Shown: positions 33,395-43,491, counted from the stretch's first letter. The stretch: 64,000 nucleotides of DNA from SLRI01 sp964393275 (GCA_964393275.1 CAYMTA010000012.1:1-64000), one strand, 5' to 3'. The notes: generated from the sequence alone by a model not told the origin. Program-made: numbers and translations.

Positions 33395-34430
33395 GCCGGC
33401 CCGCGCCCGGTCCCGCCCCCGATCCAGCGGAAGCCGCCTTCGGGGCGGCCTCCTCGACCCGGCCGAGGGGGCCCTTGAGCCGCATGTTGGTCCGCCCGCA
33501 GCCGCTCTCGCCCGGCACCGCCGAGGCGAGATCGCCGGTGGCGAAGCGGATCAGCGGGTAGTCGGGGTTGAAGGCGGTGACCAGGACCTCGCCGGTCTTG
33601 CCGGGCGGCACCGGGTCGCCGGTGCCGGGCCGGACGATCTCGACGATGATCGATTCATCGACGATCAGCCCGCCGCGCGCCGTGCTCTCATAGGCGATGA
33701 GGCCGATATCGGCAGTGGCGTAGCATTGGAAGGCGGCGATGCCGTGGTCCTGCTCGAGGGCGATCCGCTCCGCCTCGCTGGTCGGCTCGCCGGAGAGCAG
33801 CGCCTTCTTCAGGGAGCCGACCCCGCCCCCCTGCCGGCCGGCCCGCTCGAGCAGGGCCATGAGCGCCGAGGGCCGGCCGGTGAAGGCGACCGGCGCCAGC
33901 TCGGCGATCATCCGCACCAGCCCGTCGGGATCGTCGGGCCCGGCCGGGATCACCGGGCAGCCCAGGGCCCGGGCACCGAAATCGGCCATGAAGCCGGCCG
34001 GCCTCAAGTGGTAGGAGAAGCAGTTGAGCACGAGATCGCCGCGGCTGAAGCCGGCAGCGAACATGGCGCGAGCGAAGCGCCAGTAGTCGGAGCGCCCGCC
34101 CTCGGGGTGGTAGACCGGCCCGAGGGCAGTCCCGGAAGTGGCATAGAGATGGGCGAGGCGCCCGGTCGAGGTGGCGGTCAGGCCGCCGAACGGCCGGCGC
34201 GCCCGCTGGCGATCGCCGAGCACGGGCTTCCTGACCACCGGCAGCCGGGCCAGGGCCGACCGGCTGGTGATCGAATCCGGCTCGACCCCGGCGAGCTGCT
34301 CGCGAAAGAACGGCGCATTGTCGATCGCATGGCGGATCAGCCCGGGCAAGGCATGGAAGATCGACCGCTCACGCTCGCCCGGCTCGCGCACCTCCTGCCG
34401 ATCGAAATAGGTGCGTCCGTTCTCCGCCAT
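33381..34430 (-). CDS. Truncated phenylacetate-CoA ligase-like (PaaK family) protein
   Basis: 349 residues, whereas the family is about 420-440. The adenylate-forming core is present: LYATSGTALGPV (P-loop-like, Ser/Thr/Gly-rich), FSYHLRPAGFMADFGA, SGEPTSEAERIALEQ, CYATADIGLIAYES, and GRTNMRLKGPLGRVEEA, where the hinge to the C-terminal domain begins. Then the sequence becomes Ala/Gly-rich and stops, so the C-terminal lid domain (about 80-90 residues) is missing. The ccmA start overlaps its end by 14 bases. It could be a decayed gene or a core acting with another partner; activity as a ligase is doubtful. Confidence 0.75.
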   Translation of the reverse strand: MAENGRTYFDRQEVREPGERERSIFHALPGLIRHAIDNAPFFREQLAGVEPDSITSRSALARLPVVRKPVLGDRQRARRPFGGLTATSTGRLAHLYATSGTALGPVYHPEGGRSDYWRFARAMFAAGFSRGDLVLNCFSYHLRPAGFMADFGARALGCPVIPAGPDDPDGLVRMIAELAPVAFTGRPSALMALLERAGRQGGGVGSLKKALLSGEPTSEAERIALEQDHGIAAFQCYATADIGLIAYESTARGGLIVDESIIVEIVRPGTGDPVPPGKTGEVLVTAFNPDYPLIRFATGDLASAVPGESGCGRTNMRLKGPLGRVEEAAPKAASAGSGAGPGAGRRAGG

Positions 34431-34522
34431 GGCGGTCTCTCTCCCGTCCGCTTGCCCCGGGGCCTGTCCGGGAAGGCCACCGCCTCGGCCAGCATGGCCC
34501 GACCTGGAATGGTCGGGCCGAG

Positions 34523-35347
34523 TCATAGAGCAGGCAGGGGGCAAGTGGCCACGGCATAGCGCTCGCGCAACTCTGCGACCATCGCCCGCAGCCAGGGCGT
34601 GTCGACCCGCGTCTCCCAGTCGCGCCAGAGCTCGGCGAAGCTCCGCGCCTCGAGCGCGACGGCGGCGCCGCCGACCTGCTGGAGAATGCTCGCGATCTCG
34701 GCCCGATGGCGGCGAAAGTCGAGCGCGTCCGCCGGCTCCGGCTCCCAGAAGAGATAGAGGAGCGTCGCCCGGTGGCCCGGAAAGGTGCGAAAGACGCCGA
34801 TGGCGTTCTTGACCAGGGCCGGCGCATCGACGTGGCGAAAACGGCCCGGCTCGCCCAGCAGATCCTGCAGGAGCGCCTGCCAACCCTGCATCGACTCCGG
34901 CAGCGAGATGTCGGCATAGGCCCGCGCCAGGCGCGACGGCTTGCGCGCCAGGTAGTCGGGACCGCGCGCCGTCACCGTCACCAGGGTCTCGCCGCTGACC
35001 GCGATGAGGTCGAGATAGGGCGGTGTGCCGCGCACCCCGGTCGGGCAGCGGGCGGCGAAGCGCAGCTCGGCGAACGGGCCGCCGGCGCCGAGCCTGAGCT
35101 CGCGCGGCCGGTCGCGCCAGACGAGAAAGCTGTTCAGCGCCATCGCCGCGGCGGACTCGGGCTGGCGCAGCCGGATGGGATCGAACAGCCGCATCGCCTC
35201 GGCCGTGCGCAGGCCGCGCAGGCAGGGCAGCAGGCCGGAGCGCCAGTCGACCAGCCTGCCATCGGCGCCGAACGCCGCCGGTCCCAACCGGTCGCGCCAG
35301 TTCTGCTGGAGCATGCCGATGTATCGCTGCGCCAAAGACGTCCGCAT
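34523..35347 (-). CDS. Hypothetical protein, possibly PD-(D/E)XK-like
   Basis: 274 residues from ATG 35347 (MRTSLAQRYIG). It has no signal peptide or membrane segments. The block FAARCPTGVRGTPPYLDLIAVSGETLVTVTARG resembles the nuclease core of PGN_0703-like restriction-endonuclease-fold proteins (LD, then a strand that usually ends ESK), given here from about residue 100 in parts. At the ESK position this protein reads TAR, so if the resemblance is real the metal site is lost. The rest (FWEPEPADALDFRRHRAEI) is unassigned. Function unknown. Confidence 0.5.
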   Translation of the reverse strand: MRTSLAQRYIGMLQQNWRDRLGPAAFGADGRLVDWRSGLLPCLRGLRTAEAMRLFDPIRLRQPESAAAMALNSFLVWRDRPRELRLGAGGPFAELRFAARCPTGVRGTPPYLDLIAVSGETLVTVTARGPDYLARKPSRLARAYADISLPESMQGWQALLQDLLGEPGRFRHVDAPALVKNAIGVFRTFPGHRATLLYLFWEPEPADALDFRRHRAEIASILQQVGGAAVALEARSFAELWRDWETRVDTPWLRAMVAELRERYAVATCPLPAL

Positions 35348-35555
35348 ACCGCATCGCCACCCTGGCACACCGCGTTGATCGGGTCCCGCGGACCCTGCCC
35401 CGGCGCGCTTCTCGTTGCGGTCGACGATGGCCGACACGACGGGCCGCGTCGGCTCGCCGACCCAATCGGGCCATCTCGCAGGTAATGTTGCGGACCGTCA
35501 AGTGAGCGGAAAGACCCGGCGCCACGGCCCCGATCAATTCGCCCTCGGGCGACGA

Positions 35556-36482
35556 TCAGCCCTTGAGCGGCAGGGCGACGCGGCCGAGCTTCTCGATCGC
35601 CGCCTCGGTCGACGCGGCATCGACCCCGTGGCAGACGGCGATCCGGTTGCGGCCGGTGCGCTTGGCGTCGTAGAGCGCCCGATCGGCGCGCGCCAGCAGC
35701 GCCTCGAGCGCCACGACCGGCCCCTTGGCCGAGGCGACGCCGACGCTCACGCGAAACGGCGGCTTGCCACAATCCTGGCGCACGGCCCGGCGAATCCGCT
35801 CGGCGGCCACCCGGCCGGCCTTGGGATCGGTGAGCGGCATGAGCATGACGAACTCGTCGCCGCCCAGGCGCGCGGCGAGATCGGTGGCGCGCAGGTTGGC
35901 GCGCAGCACCGCGGCCAGGACGACCAGGGCCCGATCGCCGGCGGCATGGCCGTGCTGGTCGTTGATGTGCTTGAAGCGGTCGACATCGACGACCGCCAGC
36001 GTGACCCACTGGTCGTAGCGCTGGGCGATGGCGATGGCCTCGAGCGCGCGCTCGACGAAATGCCGCCGGTTGCTGAGCCCGGTGAGGTCGTCCGTGGTGG
36101 CCAGCCGCCGAAGCTGCTGCTCGGCGATCAGCCGCCGGTCGATCTCGACGAGCAGCCGCGACCGCGCCCGTCCGAGATGCGCGACCAGGCTCAGGGCCAC
36201 CGCCAGGCCGGGGCCGGCGAGCAGCAGGGTGACCGCGGCGACCACCAGGAGATCGAGCGACGAGATCTCGCGCGGGCCGAGCAGCAGCGCCTGGAGGGCC
36301 ACGGTCAGCACCTGGGCCGTGACGGCGATCGCCGCCGTGCACAAGAGCGTCGCCCGCAGCCATCCGAAGCGCTCGACCAGGGCGAGCAGCGCCGCCATGA
36401 GCCGGCCGAGCGACTCGCCTTCGACGCTGCGCTGCGCACGCGGCAGAGGCACAGGGAGGTCCCGCCCGCGATGTGCCATCAT
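35556..36482 (-). CDS. Membrane-anchored diguanylate cyclase (GGDEF)
   Basis: 308 residues from ATG 36482, which follows a GGAGACGGGGG ribosome binding site. Two membrane segments (LRATLLCTAAIAVTAQVLTVAL, LDLLVVAAVTLLLAGPGLAVAL) precede the catalytic domain, which begins at DDLTGLSNRRHF. The active site is intact (LGGDEFVML) and the inhibitory site RATD lies five residues before it, the canonical RxxD position, so product inhibition is expected. It should make c-di-GMP. No EAL partner or receptor is in the neighbourhood. Confidence 0.92.
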   Translation of the reverse strand: MMAHRGRDLPVPLPRAQRSVEGESLGRLMAALLALVERFGWLRATLLCTAAIAVTAQVLTVALQALLLGPREISSLDLLVVAAVTLLLAGPGLAVALSLVAHLGRARSRLLVEIDRRLIAEQQLRRLATTDDLTGLSNRRHFVERALEAIAIAQRYDQWVTLAVVDVDRFKHINDQHGHAAGDRALVVLAAVLRANLRATDLAARLGGDEFVMLMPLTDPKAGRVAAERIRRAVRQDCGKPPFRVSVGVASAKGPVVALEALLARADRALYDAKRTGRNRIAVCHGVDAASTEAAIEKLGRVALPLKG

Positions 36483-36653
36483 GCGTCCCCCGTCTCCGCC
36501 CCGTGTCGCCCCGGACGCGCTGGTCCAAAGCCGCTCGAAGCCGAATTTCGAAGGAGTTTGACGCATCCGGCGGAAAGCCGCAATCCACCTCGCGCCGAAT
36601 TGAAGGCGGCGCGCCCGACCGGCCGCGCCGGAGAGCAGCCCGCGGGCGCCGGG

Positions 36654-37235
36654 TCAGCCGGCCTTGCGGCGATAGCGCCAGATGGCCGCGGGCGGCACGT
36701 TCCAGAGCACGTAGCGGGCGAGGTCGGCGTCGATGCCCAGCTCCGCGACCGGCACCGGCGCCACCGGCGAATAGGTGTACTGGAGCATGAAATGCCCTGC
36801 CGGCATCACCTTGAAGGCCTGGTCGACGATCGCCTTCTTGAAGGCCATCGGCATGCCGACCATCGGCAGGCCGGAGATCACGGTGGACACCCGCTGGATA
36901 TCGAGCCTCGCGATGATCTCGGCCAGGCGGGTGGCATCCCCCTGGATGACGCTGACCTCGGGATAGCGGCCGGCCAGATACTGGTGGAGGTTGGTCTCGA
37001 GCTCGATGACCACGAGGTTCGCCGCGGGAATGCCGCGCTCCAGAAGTCCCTGGGTGATCGCACCCGTGCCCCCGCCGAGCTCGATCACGTGGTCGCCCGG
37101 CTGCCAGGCCACCTCCGCCGCGAGCGCCCGGGCGAGCGCCTTCGAGGACGGGATGATCGAGCCCATCGATTTCGGCGAGCGCAGCCAGTGCCGAAAAAAG
37201 ACCTCGTTCTCGGTGACCGAGTTCGACTGCGGCAT
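36654..37235 (-). CDS. pmtA: Phospholipid N-methyltransferase (PmtA type)
   Basis: 193 residues. SAM-binding motif I is IELGGGTGAITQGLL (about residues 50-64), preceded by LRSPKSMGSIIPSSKALARALA, the membrane-binding N-terminal helix typical of the Rhizobium/Agrobacterium/Rhodobacter PmtA branch. ISGLPMVGMP matches motif IV. It methylates phosphatidylethanolamine toward phosphatidylcholine at the inner membrane. Single gene, convergent with nothing close. Confidence 0.87.
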   Translation of the reverse strand: MPQSNSVTENEVFFRHWLRSPKSMGSIIPSSKALARALAAEVAWQPGDHVIELGGGTGAITQGLLERGIPAANLVVIELETNLHQYLAGRYPEVSVIQGDATRLAEIIARLDIQRVSTVISGLPMVGMPMAFKKAIVDQAFKVMPAGHFMLQYTYSPVAPVPVAELGIDADLARYVLWNVPPAAIWRYRRKAG

Positions 37236-37375
37236 TTCTTTTCCCTCGTCCCGTGCTCTGCGGGGTGCAATTGTCCTGACGTGATCGAGAGCAACGGCCG
37301 GCCGGCGCCGATGGTTGCTGTCATGCGCGATCAGTGGTCGTGGGCCACGACATGCGTGTCTAGGTAGGCAAACTG

Positions 37376-40300
37376 TCAGGCGGCGGCAAGCACGACGTTC
37401 CGCAAGAGCTTGCCGGCGCTGTTGACCACCACGGCCAGCATGGCGAGATCCGGGTCCCTCGCCGCGTCGATCTCGGCCAAAAGCTCGCGGTAGCGGGCGA
37501 GGCCATCCAGGGTCGAGGCGAGCCAGGCCTCGACCTGCGTCGCGGCCGTCTCGGGCGTCTCGGCGCGGATGCCCGAATGCCAGGCCGCCATGGTGAGCGC
37601 CCGAAGCGCCATCGACAGCTCGTCCTCGAGCCCGCTCAGCGCCATGCGGTCCCAGCGGCTGCGGATCGGCGCCGCCTGCATGTGGTGGCGCAGGCGCGAG
37701 AGGCTGAGCCCTTCATCGAGGGCGAAATAGAGCCGGGCCACGGGCAAGGGATCGTCCACCACGCCGCCGGTGACCGGCGCGTCATCGGCCGGATCGCCGG
37801 CCTCGGCCGCCGACCTGGGGTCAACGCCGGCGAGCTCGCGGGTCACGGTGACGATGTCGCAGGCGGCGAGCAGGTAGGGCAAGGCGGCGACGTTGCGGGC
37901 GAGATCCTCCGCCACCCCGGCCTCGACGTGGCCGGCGACCGTCAGCGCCAGCTCGCTCGCCTGGCCGGGCGACAGCGCGCTCTCGAGGGCCCCGGCCAGC
38001 GTCGCGATCGCCGGCGCGAATGCGGCGACGGTGTTGCCGATTCGCATCGGTCGCGGCGTGTGGGCGAGGAACCAGCGCGTGCCGCGCACCAGCGTCTCGC
38101 GCCCCTCGCCGAGCATGGCGATCTGCCGCTCGGCGGGCACCTGGCGCGGCAGGCTTTCGATCGCGGTCCAGAGCGGCAGCAGCGCGAAAGCGTCGCGGGT
38201 GATGACATAGCCGAGGCAGATATCGGCGAGCGCGGCGCCGGTCTCGTCCTCGAGCTCGGTGCAGAAGACGTCGAGGCCGCGATTGACGAGGCTGTTGGCG
38301 AGCCAGGTGGCGACGATCTCACGCCTGAGGCGGTGCCCGGCGATGGCGCCGGCGAAGCGCCGCCGCAGTGGCCGCGGGAAATACTTGGCGAGATCGCCGG
38401 CGAAATAGGGCCGGTCCGGCAGCTCGGTCGCCAGCAGATCCGCATAGAGCGTCATCTTGGCATAGGCCAGGAGCACCGCGGATTCCGGCCGTGTCAGCCC
38501 GCGCCCGGCGAGGCGCCGCTCCTCCAGCGTCGCGTCGTCGGGCAGGAACTCGATGGCACGGTCGAGCCGGCCGGCCGCCTCCAGCTTGCGCATCAGCCGG
38601 GCCTGCGGCCCGACGAAATCGGCGGCGCGCGCCTCGACCAGGCTCAGCGCCTGGTTCTGCAGCGAGTTGTCGCGCAGGCAGAGCGCAGCCACCTCGTCGG
38701 TCATCTCGGCGAGCTGCGCATCGCGCTGCTTCAGGGTCAGGTCGCCCGCGGCCACCACCTCGCCGAGCAGGATCTTGATGTTGACCTCGTGATCCGAGCA
38801 GTCGACGCCGGCGGAATTGTCGATGAAGTCGGTGTTGAGGCGAACCCCGCTCAAGGCCGCCTCGATGCGGCCCCGCTGGGTCATGCCGAGATTGCCGCCC
38901 TCGACCAGCACCTTGCAGCGCAGGTCCCGGCCGTCGATCCGCAGGCCGTCATTGGCGCGGTCCTGGGCGTCGTGGTGCGACTCGAAGCTCGCCTTGACAT
39001 AGGTGCCGATGCCGCCGTTCCACCAGAGGTCGACCGGCGCCTTGAGGATGGCGCTGATCAGCTCGGTGGGTGCCCAGGTGTCGCGCTCGAGGCCGAGCGC
39101 CGCCTGGACCTCGGGCGACACCGTGACCGACTTCGCGCGGCGCGAGACGATCTCGCCGCCGGCGCTCAAGAGGCTCCGGTCGTAGTCGTCCCAGGACGAG
39201 CGCGGCAGCGCGAACAGGCGCTGGCGCTCGGCGAAGGAGCTCGCCGGGTCGGGGTCCGGGTCGAGGAAGATGTGGCGGTGGTCGAACGCGGCGAGCAGGC
39301 GGATCCTGTCCGAGAGCAGCATGCCGTTGCCGAACACGTCGCCCGACATGTCGCCGATGCCGATCACCGTGAAGGGATCGACGGCCGGGTCGAGGCCCAT
39401 CTCGCGGAAGTGGCGCTTGACCGATTCCCAGGCACCCCGCGCGGTGATGCCCATGCCCTTGTGGTCGTAGCCGGCCGAGCCGCCGGAGGCGAAGGCGTCG
39501 TCGAGCCAGAAGCCATAGGAGCGGCTGACCTCGTTGGCGAAGTCGGAGAAGCTGGCCGTGCCCTTGTCGGCGGCGACCACGAGATAGGGGTCGTCGTCGT
39601 CGTAGCGGACCACCCGCTCGGGCGGCACGACGCTGCCCTTGACCTGGTTGTCGGTGATGTCGAGCAGGCCGGAGAGGAAGAGGCGGTAGCAGCGGACCGC
39701 CTCGTCGACGATCACCTGCCGCTCGGTCGTCTCGGGCGGCCGCTTGACGTAGAACCCGCCCTTGGCGCCGACCGGGACGATCACGCCGTTCTTGACCATC
39801 TGCGCCTTCATCAGGCCCAGCACCTCGGTGCGGAAGTCCTCGCGCCGATCCGACCAGCGCAGGCCGCCGCGCGCCACCTTGCCGCCCCGCATGTGGACGC
39901 CCTCGACGGCCGGACCGTAGACGAAGATCTCGTAGGCGGGCCGGGGCTTGGGCATCTCCGGCACATGCGCCGGATCGAGCTTGAGCGAGAGATAGGGCTT
40001 GGCCGAGCCGTCCGCGTTCGGCTGGAAGGCGTTGGTCCGGGTGGTGGCATGGATCAGGCCGAGATAGCGGCGCAGGATCCGATCCTCGTCGAGGATCGCC
40101 ACCCCCTCGAGCCCGGCCTTGATGCGCGCCTCGATCTCCAATGTCTGGGCCGCGCGATCGCCGGCGAAATCCGGGTCGAAGCGCACATTGAAGAGGGCGA
40201 CGAGGTCGGCGGCGAGCGCCGGGTTGGTGGTGAAGGTGTTCTCGATATAGGCTTGGCTGAAGGGCGAGCCGAGCTGCAGGATGTACTTGCAATAGGCGCG

Positions 40301-42316
40301 CAGCACGACGACGGCGGCGGCATCGAGCCCGGCGGCGAGGATCAGCCGGTTGAAGCCGTCGTTCTCGACCGCACCCGACCAGATCCGCTCGAACGCCTCC
40401 TGGAAGGCGGCGCGCGAGGCTTCGACATCGACGACGGCGCCGCTGAACGGCCGCATGTCGAAATCATGCATCGAGAAGAACGTGCCCCTGGCGTTGCGCA
40501 CCGGGTGCGGCTGCTCGTGCAGCACCCTGAGCCCCATGTTCTCGAGGATCGGCAGCGCGTCGGAGAGGTGCAGCAGCCGGTCGCGGCGGACCAGCTTGAA
40601 GCGCACCGTCGTGGGTTCGTCCTCGAGGCGCCGGTAGAGGGTCATGCCGAGATGCTCGCCGCCCTCCTGCTCGAGGTGGTCCATGGCCAGGATGTCCGGC
40701 ACCGCGGCGCGCGGCGCGCTGCGCTCCTGGTAGCCCACCGGGAAGGCGTGGCCGAAGGCGCGGTAGAGCCGATTGCCTTCCTCCTCGCCCTCGGCCTCGA
40801 TCAGCGCCGCGTGCAGGCGGTCGGTCCAGCTCTGCGAGAGCTCCCGGATCTGCCGCTCGAGGGCTTCGACGTCGAGGTCGTCCGGCACGCCGTCCGGGGT
40901 GCGGACGATGACCATGATGCGCGAGAGAACGGCTTCGGAGACCCGTGCCTGGAATTCGCTGTCGCTGCCGTTGAAGGCGTCGAGCAGGAGGCTCTGCAGC
41001 CGCTCGCGGAACGTCGTGTTGTAGCGTTCGCGCGGGATGTAGATGAGGCACGAGACGAAGCGGTCGAACGCGTCCTTGCGGACGAAGAGGCGGATCTGCT
41101 GGCGATCCTGCAGATAGAGGATCTGCGAGGCGATCTCGAGCAGCGCGTCCTCGTCGATCTGGAACAGCTCGTCGCGCGGGTAGGTCTCGAGGATGTGGAC
41201 CAGCGCCTTGCCGGCATGCCCGGTGCGCCCGTGGCCGGCCCGCTCGATGACCGCGTCGAACTTGCGGCGGAGCAGCGGGATGAAGCGCGGGCTGCGGTTG
41301 TAGGCGGCCGAGGTGAACAGCCCGAGGATGCGATGCTCGCCGATCACCCGGCCGTCGGCGGCGTAGCGCTTGACGCCGATGAAATCGAGATAGGTCGCCC
41401 GATGCACCGTGCTCTTGGTGCTGGCCTTGGTGATGGCCACGGCCGGCAGCGGATCGGTGGCGCGCAGGCGGGCGGCGAGCGGCATCGCCATGAAGCTCCT
41501 GGAGGGCATGCCGTCGTCGTGCGCCCGCATGATGCCGAGGCCGCTGCCCTTGACCCGGCGCAAAAGAAGCTCCTCGCCGTCGCCTTCGAGGTCGCAGGCC
41601 GAGTAGCCGAGGAAGGTGAAGTGGTCGTCGGCGAGCCAGACCAGGAACGCCTTGATCTCGGCGAAATCGTCGGCCGGCATGTGCTGTGCCGCGGGCTGCA
41701 GGTCGGCGAGCACGTCGTCGATCCGCGCGCGCATCGCCCGCCAGTCCTCGACGGTCTTGCGGACGTCGTCGACGATCCGCAGAAGGTCCCGCTCGAGCTC
41801 CTCGCGCACGTCGAGATCGCTCTGGCGATCCATCTCGATGTGCATGAAGCTCTCGAAGCGGGCATCCGCGGGCGCGCCCTCGCCGCTGCCGATCCATTCC
41901 AGCCGGCCGTCCGCGTCGCGTTGCACCGCGAAGATCGGGTGGATGACCAGGTGCATGCCGAAGCCGTGCCGGTTCAGCTCAATCGCCACGCTGTCGACCA
42001 GGAAGGGCATGTCGTCGGTGACGATCTCGACCACGGTATGGCTCGACTGCCAGCCGTGCTGGGCGATGTCGGGATTGTAGACCCGGATCTTGGCGATGCC
42101 GGGCTGGCGCTGCCCGGCCTGGCGCAGATGGGCGAGGGCGGCGCCGTAGAGGTCATCGACATCCCGCGTGAGCAGGTCGGCCGGCGCCACGTCGCGGTAG
42201 AAATGCCGGGCGAAGCCCGCCGCGGGCCCGGCCTCGGCGGCGGTCAGCTTCGTCCTGATCTCGGCGACGACCGCCTCGATCAGCTCCTGCTTGCGCTCCT
42301 CGCCCCGCTCCACCAT
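37376..42316 (-). CDS. gdhB: Large NAD-specific glutamate dehydrogenase (NAD-GDH)
   Basis: 1646 residues, the size of the 180-kDa class. The N-terminal ACT-like regulatory region (about 1-600) contains IVTDDMPFLVDSVAIELNRHG; the catalytic domain (about 760-1250) contains VPVGAKGGFYVKRPP with the catalytic Lys, FSDFANEVSRSYGFWLDDAFASGG in part, YDHKGMGITARGAWESVKRHF in part, and GIGDMSGDVFGNGMLLS. The rest is the helical C-terminal region (about 1250-1646). It deaminates glutamate to 2-oxoglutarate and ammonia with NAD. A plus-strand mirror ORF covers the whole gene and is a shadow. Confidence 0.97.
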   Translation of the reverse strand: MVERGEERKQELIEAVVAEIRTKLTAAEAGPAAGFARHFYRDVAPADLLTRDVDDLYGAALAHLRQAGQRQPGIAKIRVYNPDIAQHGWQSSHTVVEIVTDDMPFLVDSVAIELNRHGFGMHLVIHPIFAVQRDADGRLEWIGSGEGAPADARFESFMHIEMDRQSDLDVREELERDLLRIVDDVRKTVEDWRAMRARIDDVLADLQPAAQHMPADDFAEIKAFLVWLADDHFTFLGYSACDLEGDGEELLLRRVKGSGLGIMRAHDDGMPSRSFMAMPLAARLRATDPLPAVAITKASTKSTVHRATYLDFIGVKRYAADGRVIGEHRILGLFTSAAYNRSPRFIPLLRRKFDAVIERAGHGRTGHAGKALVHILETYPRDELFQIDEDALLEIASQILYLQDRQQIRLFVRKDAFDRFVSCLIYIPRERYNTTFRERLQSLLLDAFNGSDSEFQARVSEAVLSRIMVIVRTPDGVPDDLDVEALERQIRELSQSWTDRLHAALIEAEGEEEGNRLYRAFGHAFPVGYQERSAPRAAVPDILAMDHLEQEGGEHLGMTLYRRLEDEPTTVRFKLVRRDRLLHLSDALPILENMGLRVLHEQPHPVRNARGTFFSMHDFDMRPFSGAVVDVEASRAAFQEAFERIWSGAVENDGFNRLILAAGLDAAAVVVLRAYCKYILQLGSPFSQAYIENTFTTNPALAADLVALFNVRFDPDFAGDRAAQTLEIEARIKAGLEGVAILDEDRILRRYLGLIHATTRTNAFQPNADGSAKPYLSLKLDPAHVPEMPKPRPAYEIFVYGPAVEGVHMRGGKVARGGLRWSDRREDFRTEVLGLMKAQMVKNGVIVPVGAKGGFYVKRPPETTERQVIVDEAVRCYRLFLSGLLDITDNQVKGSVVPPERVVRYDDDDPYLVVAADKGTASFSDFANEVSRSYGFWLDDAFASGGSAGYDHKGMGITARGAWESVKRHFREMGLDPAVDPFTVIGIGDMSGDVFGNGMLLSDRIRLLAAFDHRHIFLDPDPDPASSFAERQRLFALPRSSWDDYDRSLLSAGGEIVSRRAKSVTVSPEVQAALGLERDTWAPTELISAILKAPVDLWWNGGIGTYVKASFESHHDAQDRANDGLRIDGRDLRCKVLVEGGNLGMTQRGRIEAALSGVRLNTDFIDNSAGVDCSDHEVNIKILLGEVVAAGDLTLKQRDAQLAEMTDEVAALCLRDNSLQNQALSLVEARAADFVGPQARLMRKLEAAGRLDRAIEFLPDDATLEERRLAGRGLTRPESAVLLAYAKMTLYADLLATELPDRPYFAGDLAKYFPRPLRRRFAGAIAGHRLRREIVATWLANSLVNRGLDVFCTELEDETGAALADICLGYVITRDAFALLPLWTAIESLPRQVPAERQIAMLGEGRETLVRGTRWFLAHTPRPMRIGNTVAAFAPAIATLAGALESALSPGQASELALTVAGHVEAGVAEDLARNVAALPYLLAACDIVTVTRELAGVDPRSAAEAGDPADDAPVTGGVVDDPLPVARLYFALDEGLSLSRLRHHMQAAPIRSRWDRMALSGLEDELSMALRALTMAAWHSGIRAETPETAATQVEAWLASTLDGLARYRELLAEIDAARDPDLAMLAVVVNSAGKLLRNVVLAAA

Positions 42317-42402
42317 CTCGCGTCTCCCCGATTCCTGCGGGCATCAAACCACAGGTGGCGCGCAATAAGAAGCGCGGCACCTTGCAGCAGCAGCGACTCC
42401 CT

Positions 42403-43215
42403 TCAGGCCGGCCAGCCCTGCTCGCCGCCATCGACCCGCAGAACCTGGCCCGAGACGAAGGCGCCCATGAGCCCGGCGAAGAGCTCGACGACGCGGGCCA
42501 CCTCGTCGACCGTGGCGATCCGCTCGAGCGTGCCCGCCTCGACCAGCCGCGCCCGGTCGACCGCCCTGGTGCCGAGATAGCGTCCGGTCCGGGTGTCGCC
42601 CGGGGCCAGCGAATTGACGGCGATGTCGTGCGGGCGGAGCTCCTGGGCGAGGCAGCGGGTGTAGTGGACCACGCCCGCCTTGGCCGTGGCGTAGATCGCA
42701 CCCTGCTCCCGGCCCCTGAAGGCGGCGATCGAGCTGATGGCCAGGATGCGGCCCCGCCTGCGCTCGATCATCCGCCGCGCCACCGCCCGGCAGACCAGGA
42801 TGGTCGAGAGCAGGTTGCTGTCGAGCACGGCCCGGACATCCGCCTCCTCGATATGGACGGCGTCGTTCGGGTCGGGCTTGCCACCGGCCGCGCCGATGTC
42901 GCCACCGGCATTGTGGACCAGGATGTCGAGCGGCCCGAGCCGCTCGATGACGGTGTCGACCACCCGCTCGACGGCCGCCCCGTCGGTCAGGTCGCCGAGC
43001 ACCGGCAGGGTCGCCACCCCATGCTCGGCGGCGATGGCCGCCGCGGTCGCCGTCAGCGTCGTGCCCTCGCCATGCTCGGCCGGCCCATGCTCGCGCCGGC
43101 CATGCACGCCGATGGCGCAGCCCAGGGCCGCCAGCCGTTCGGCGAAGGCCCGCCCGAGCCCCCTGCCGGCGCCGGTCACCAGCGCCACCTGCCCCTCGAG
43201 CAGCCGCTCCGCCAT
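42403..43215 (-). CDS. Short-chain dehydrogenase/reductase
   Basis: 270 residues. The nucleotide motif is VTGAGRGLGRAF at residue 14, the NAG motif is LVHNAGGDIG, the catalytic Ser is in ISSIAAF and the Tyr/Lys pair in YATAKAG. It ends FVSGQVLRVDGGEQGW, normal for classical SDRs. ATG 43215 was used; the frame is open far upstream as a shadow of the peptide-binding protein gene. Substrate unknown. It lies 86 bases before the NAD-GDH start on the same strand. Confidence 0.9.
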   Translation of the reverse strand: MAERLLEGQVALVTGAGRGLGRAFAERLAALGCAIGVHGRREHGPAEHGEGTTLTATAAAIAAEHGVATLPVLGDLTDGAAVERVVDTVIERLGPLDILVHNAGGDIGAAGGKPDPNDAVHIEEADVRAVLDSNLLSTILVCRAVARRMIERRRGRILAISSIAAFRGREQGAIYATAKAGVVHYTRCLAQELRPHDIAVNSLAPGDTRTGRYLGTRAVDRARLVEAGTLERIATVDEVARVVELFAGLMGAFVSGQVLRVDGGEQGWPA

Positions 43216-43491
43216 TCCACCCCTCCCCCGTCCGAAGCCCCGGCCTCGTTGCCGGTGAAACGGCGCTCGGTCAACGATTCCAGCAGGTCGGGGAGCGCCG
43301 CTTCCTTGCCTCGGCCCGACATCGCACGGGCCATGGCGGCACCCTTTCCTTCGAGGCGACACGGCGATACCCTGTCCGCCGACGGAGGCGCGCCTTGCGC
43401 TGGAGCGCACCGGGCTATGATTTGCGTTGTGAACCGGCCAAGGTGGGCGCAAGCATTGGTCACGCTCGTTCATCATCAGGGAGGACTGGTC

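Noticed and set aside
37577..42580. Plus-strand open frame of 1667 codons opposite NAD-GDH
   Set aside because: It mirrors the whole glutamate dehydrogenase gene. Long antisense frames are common in high-GC DNA, and the translation is His/Gly/Arg/Glu-rich with no domain.
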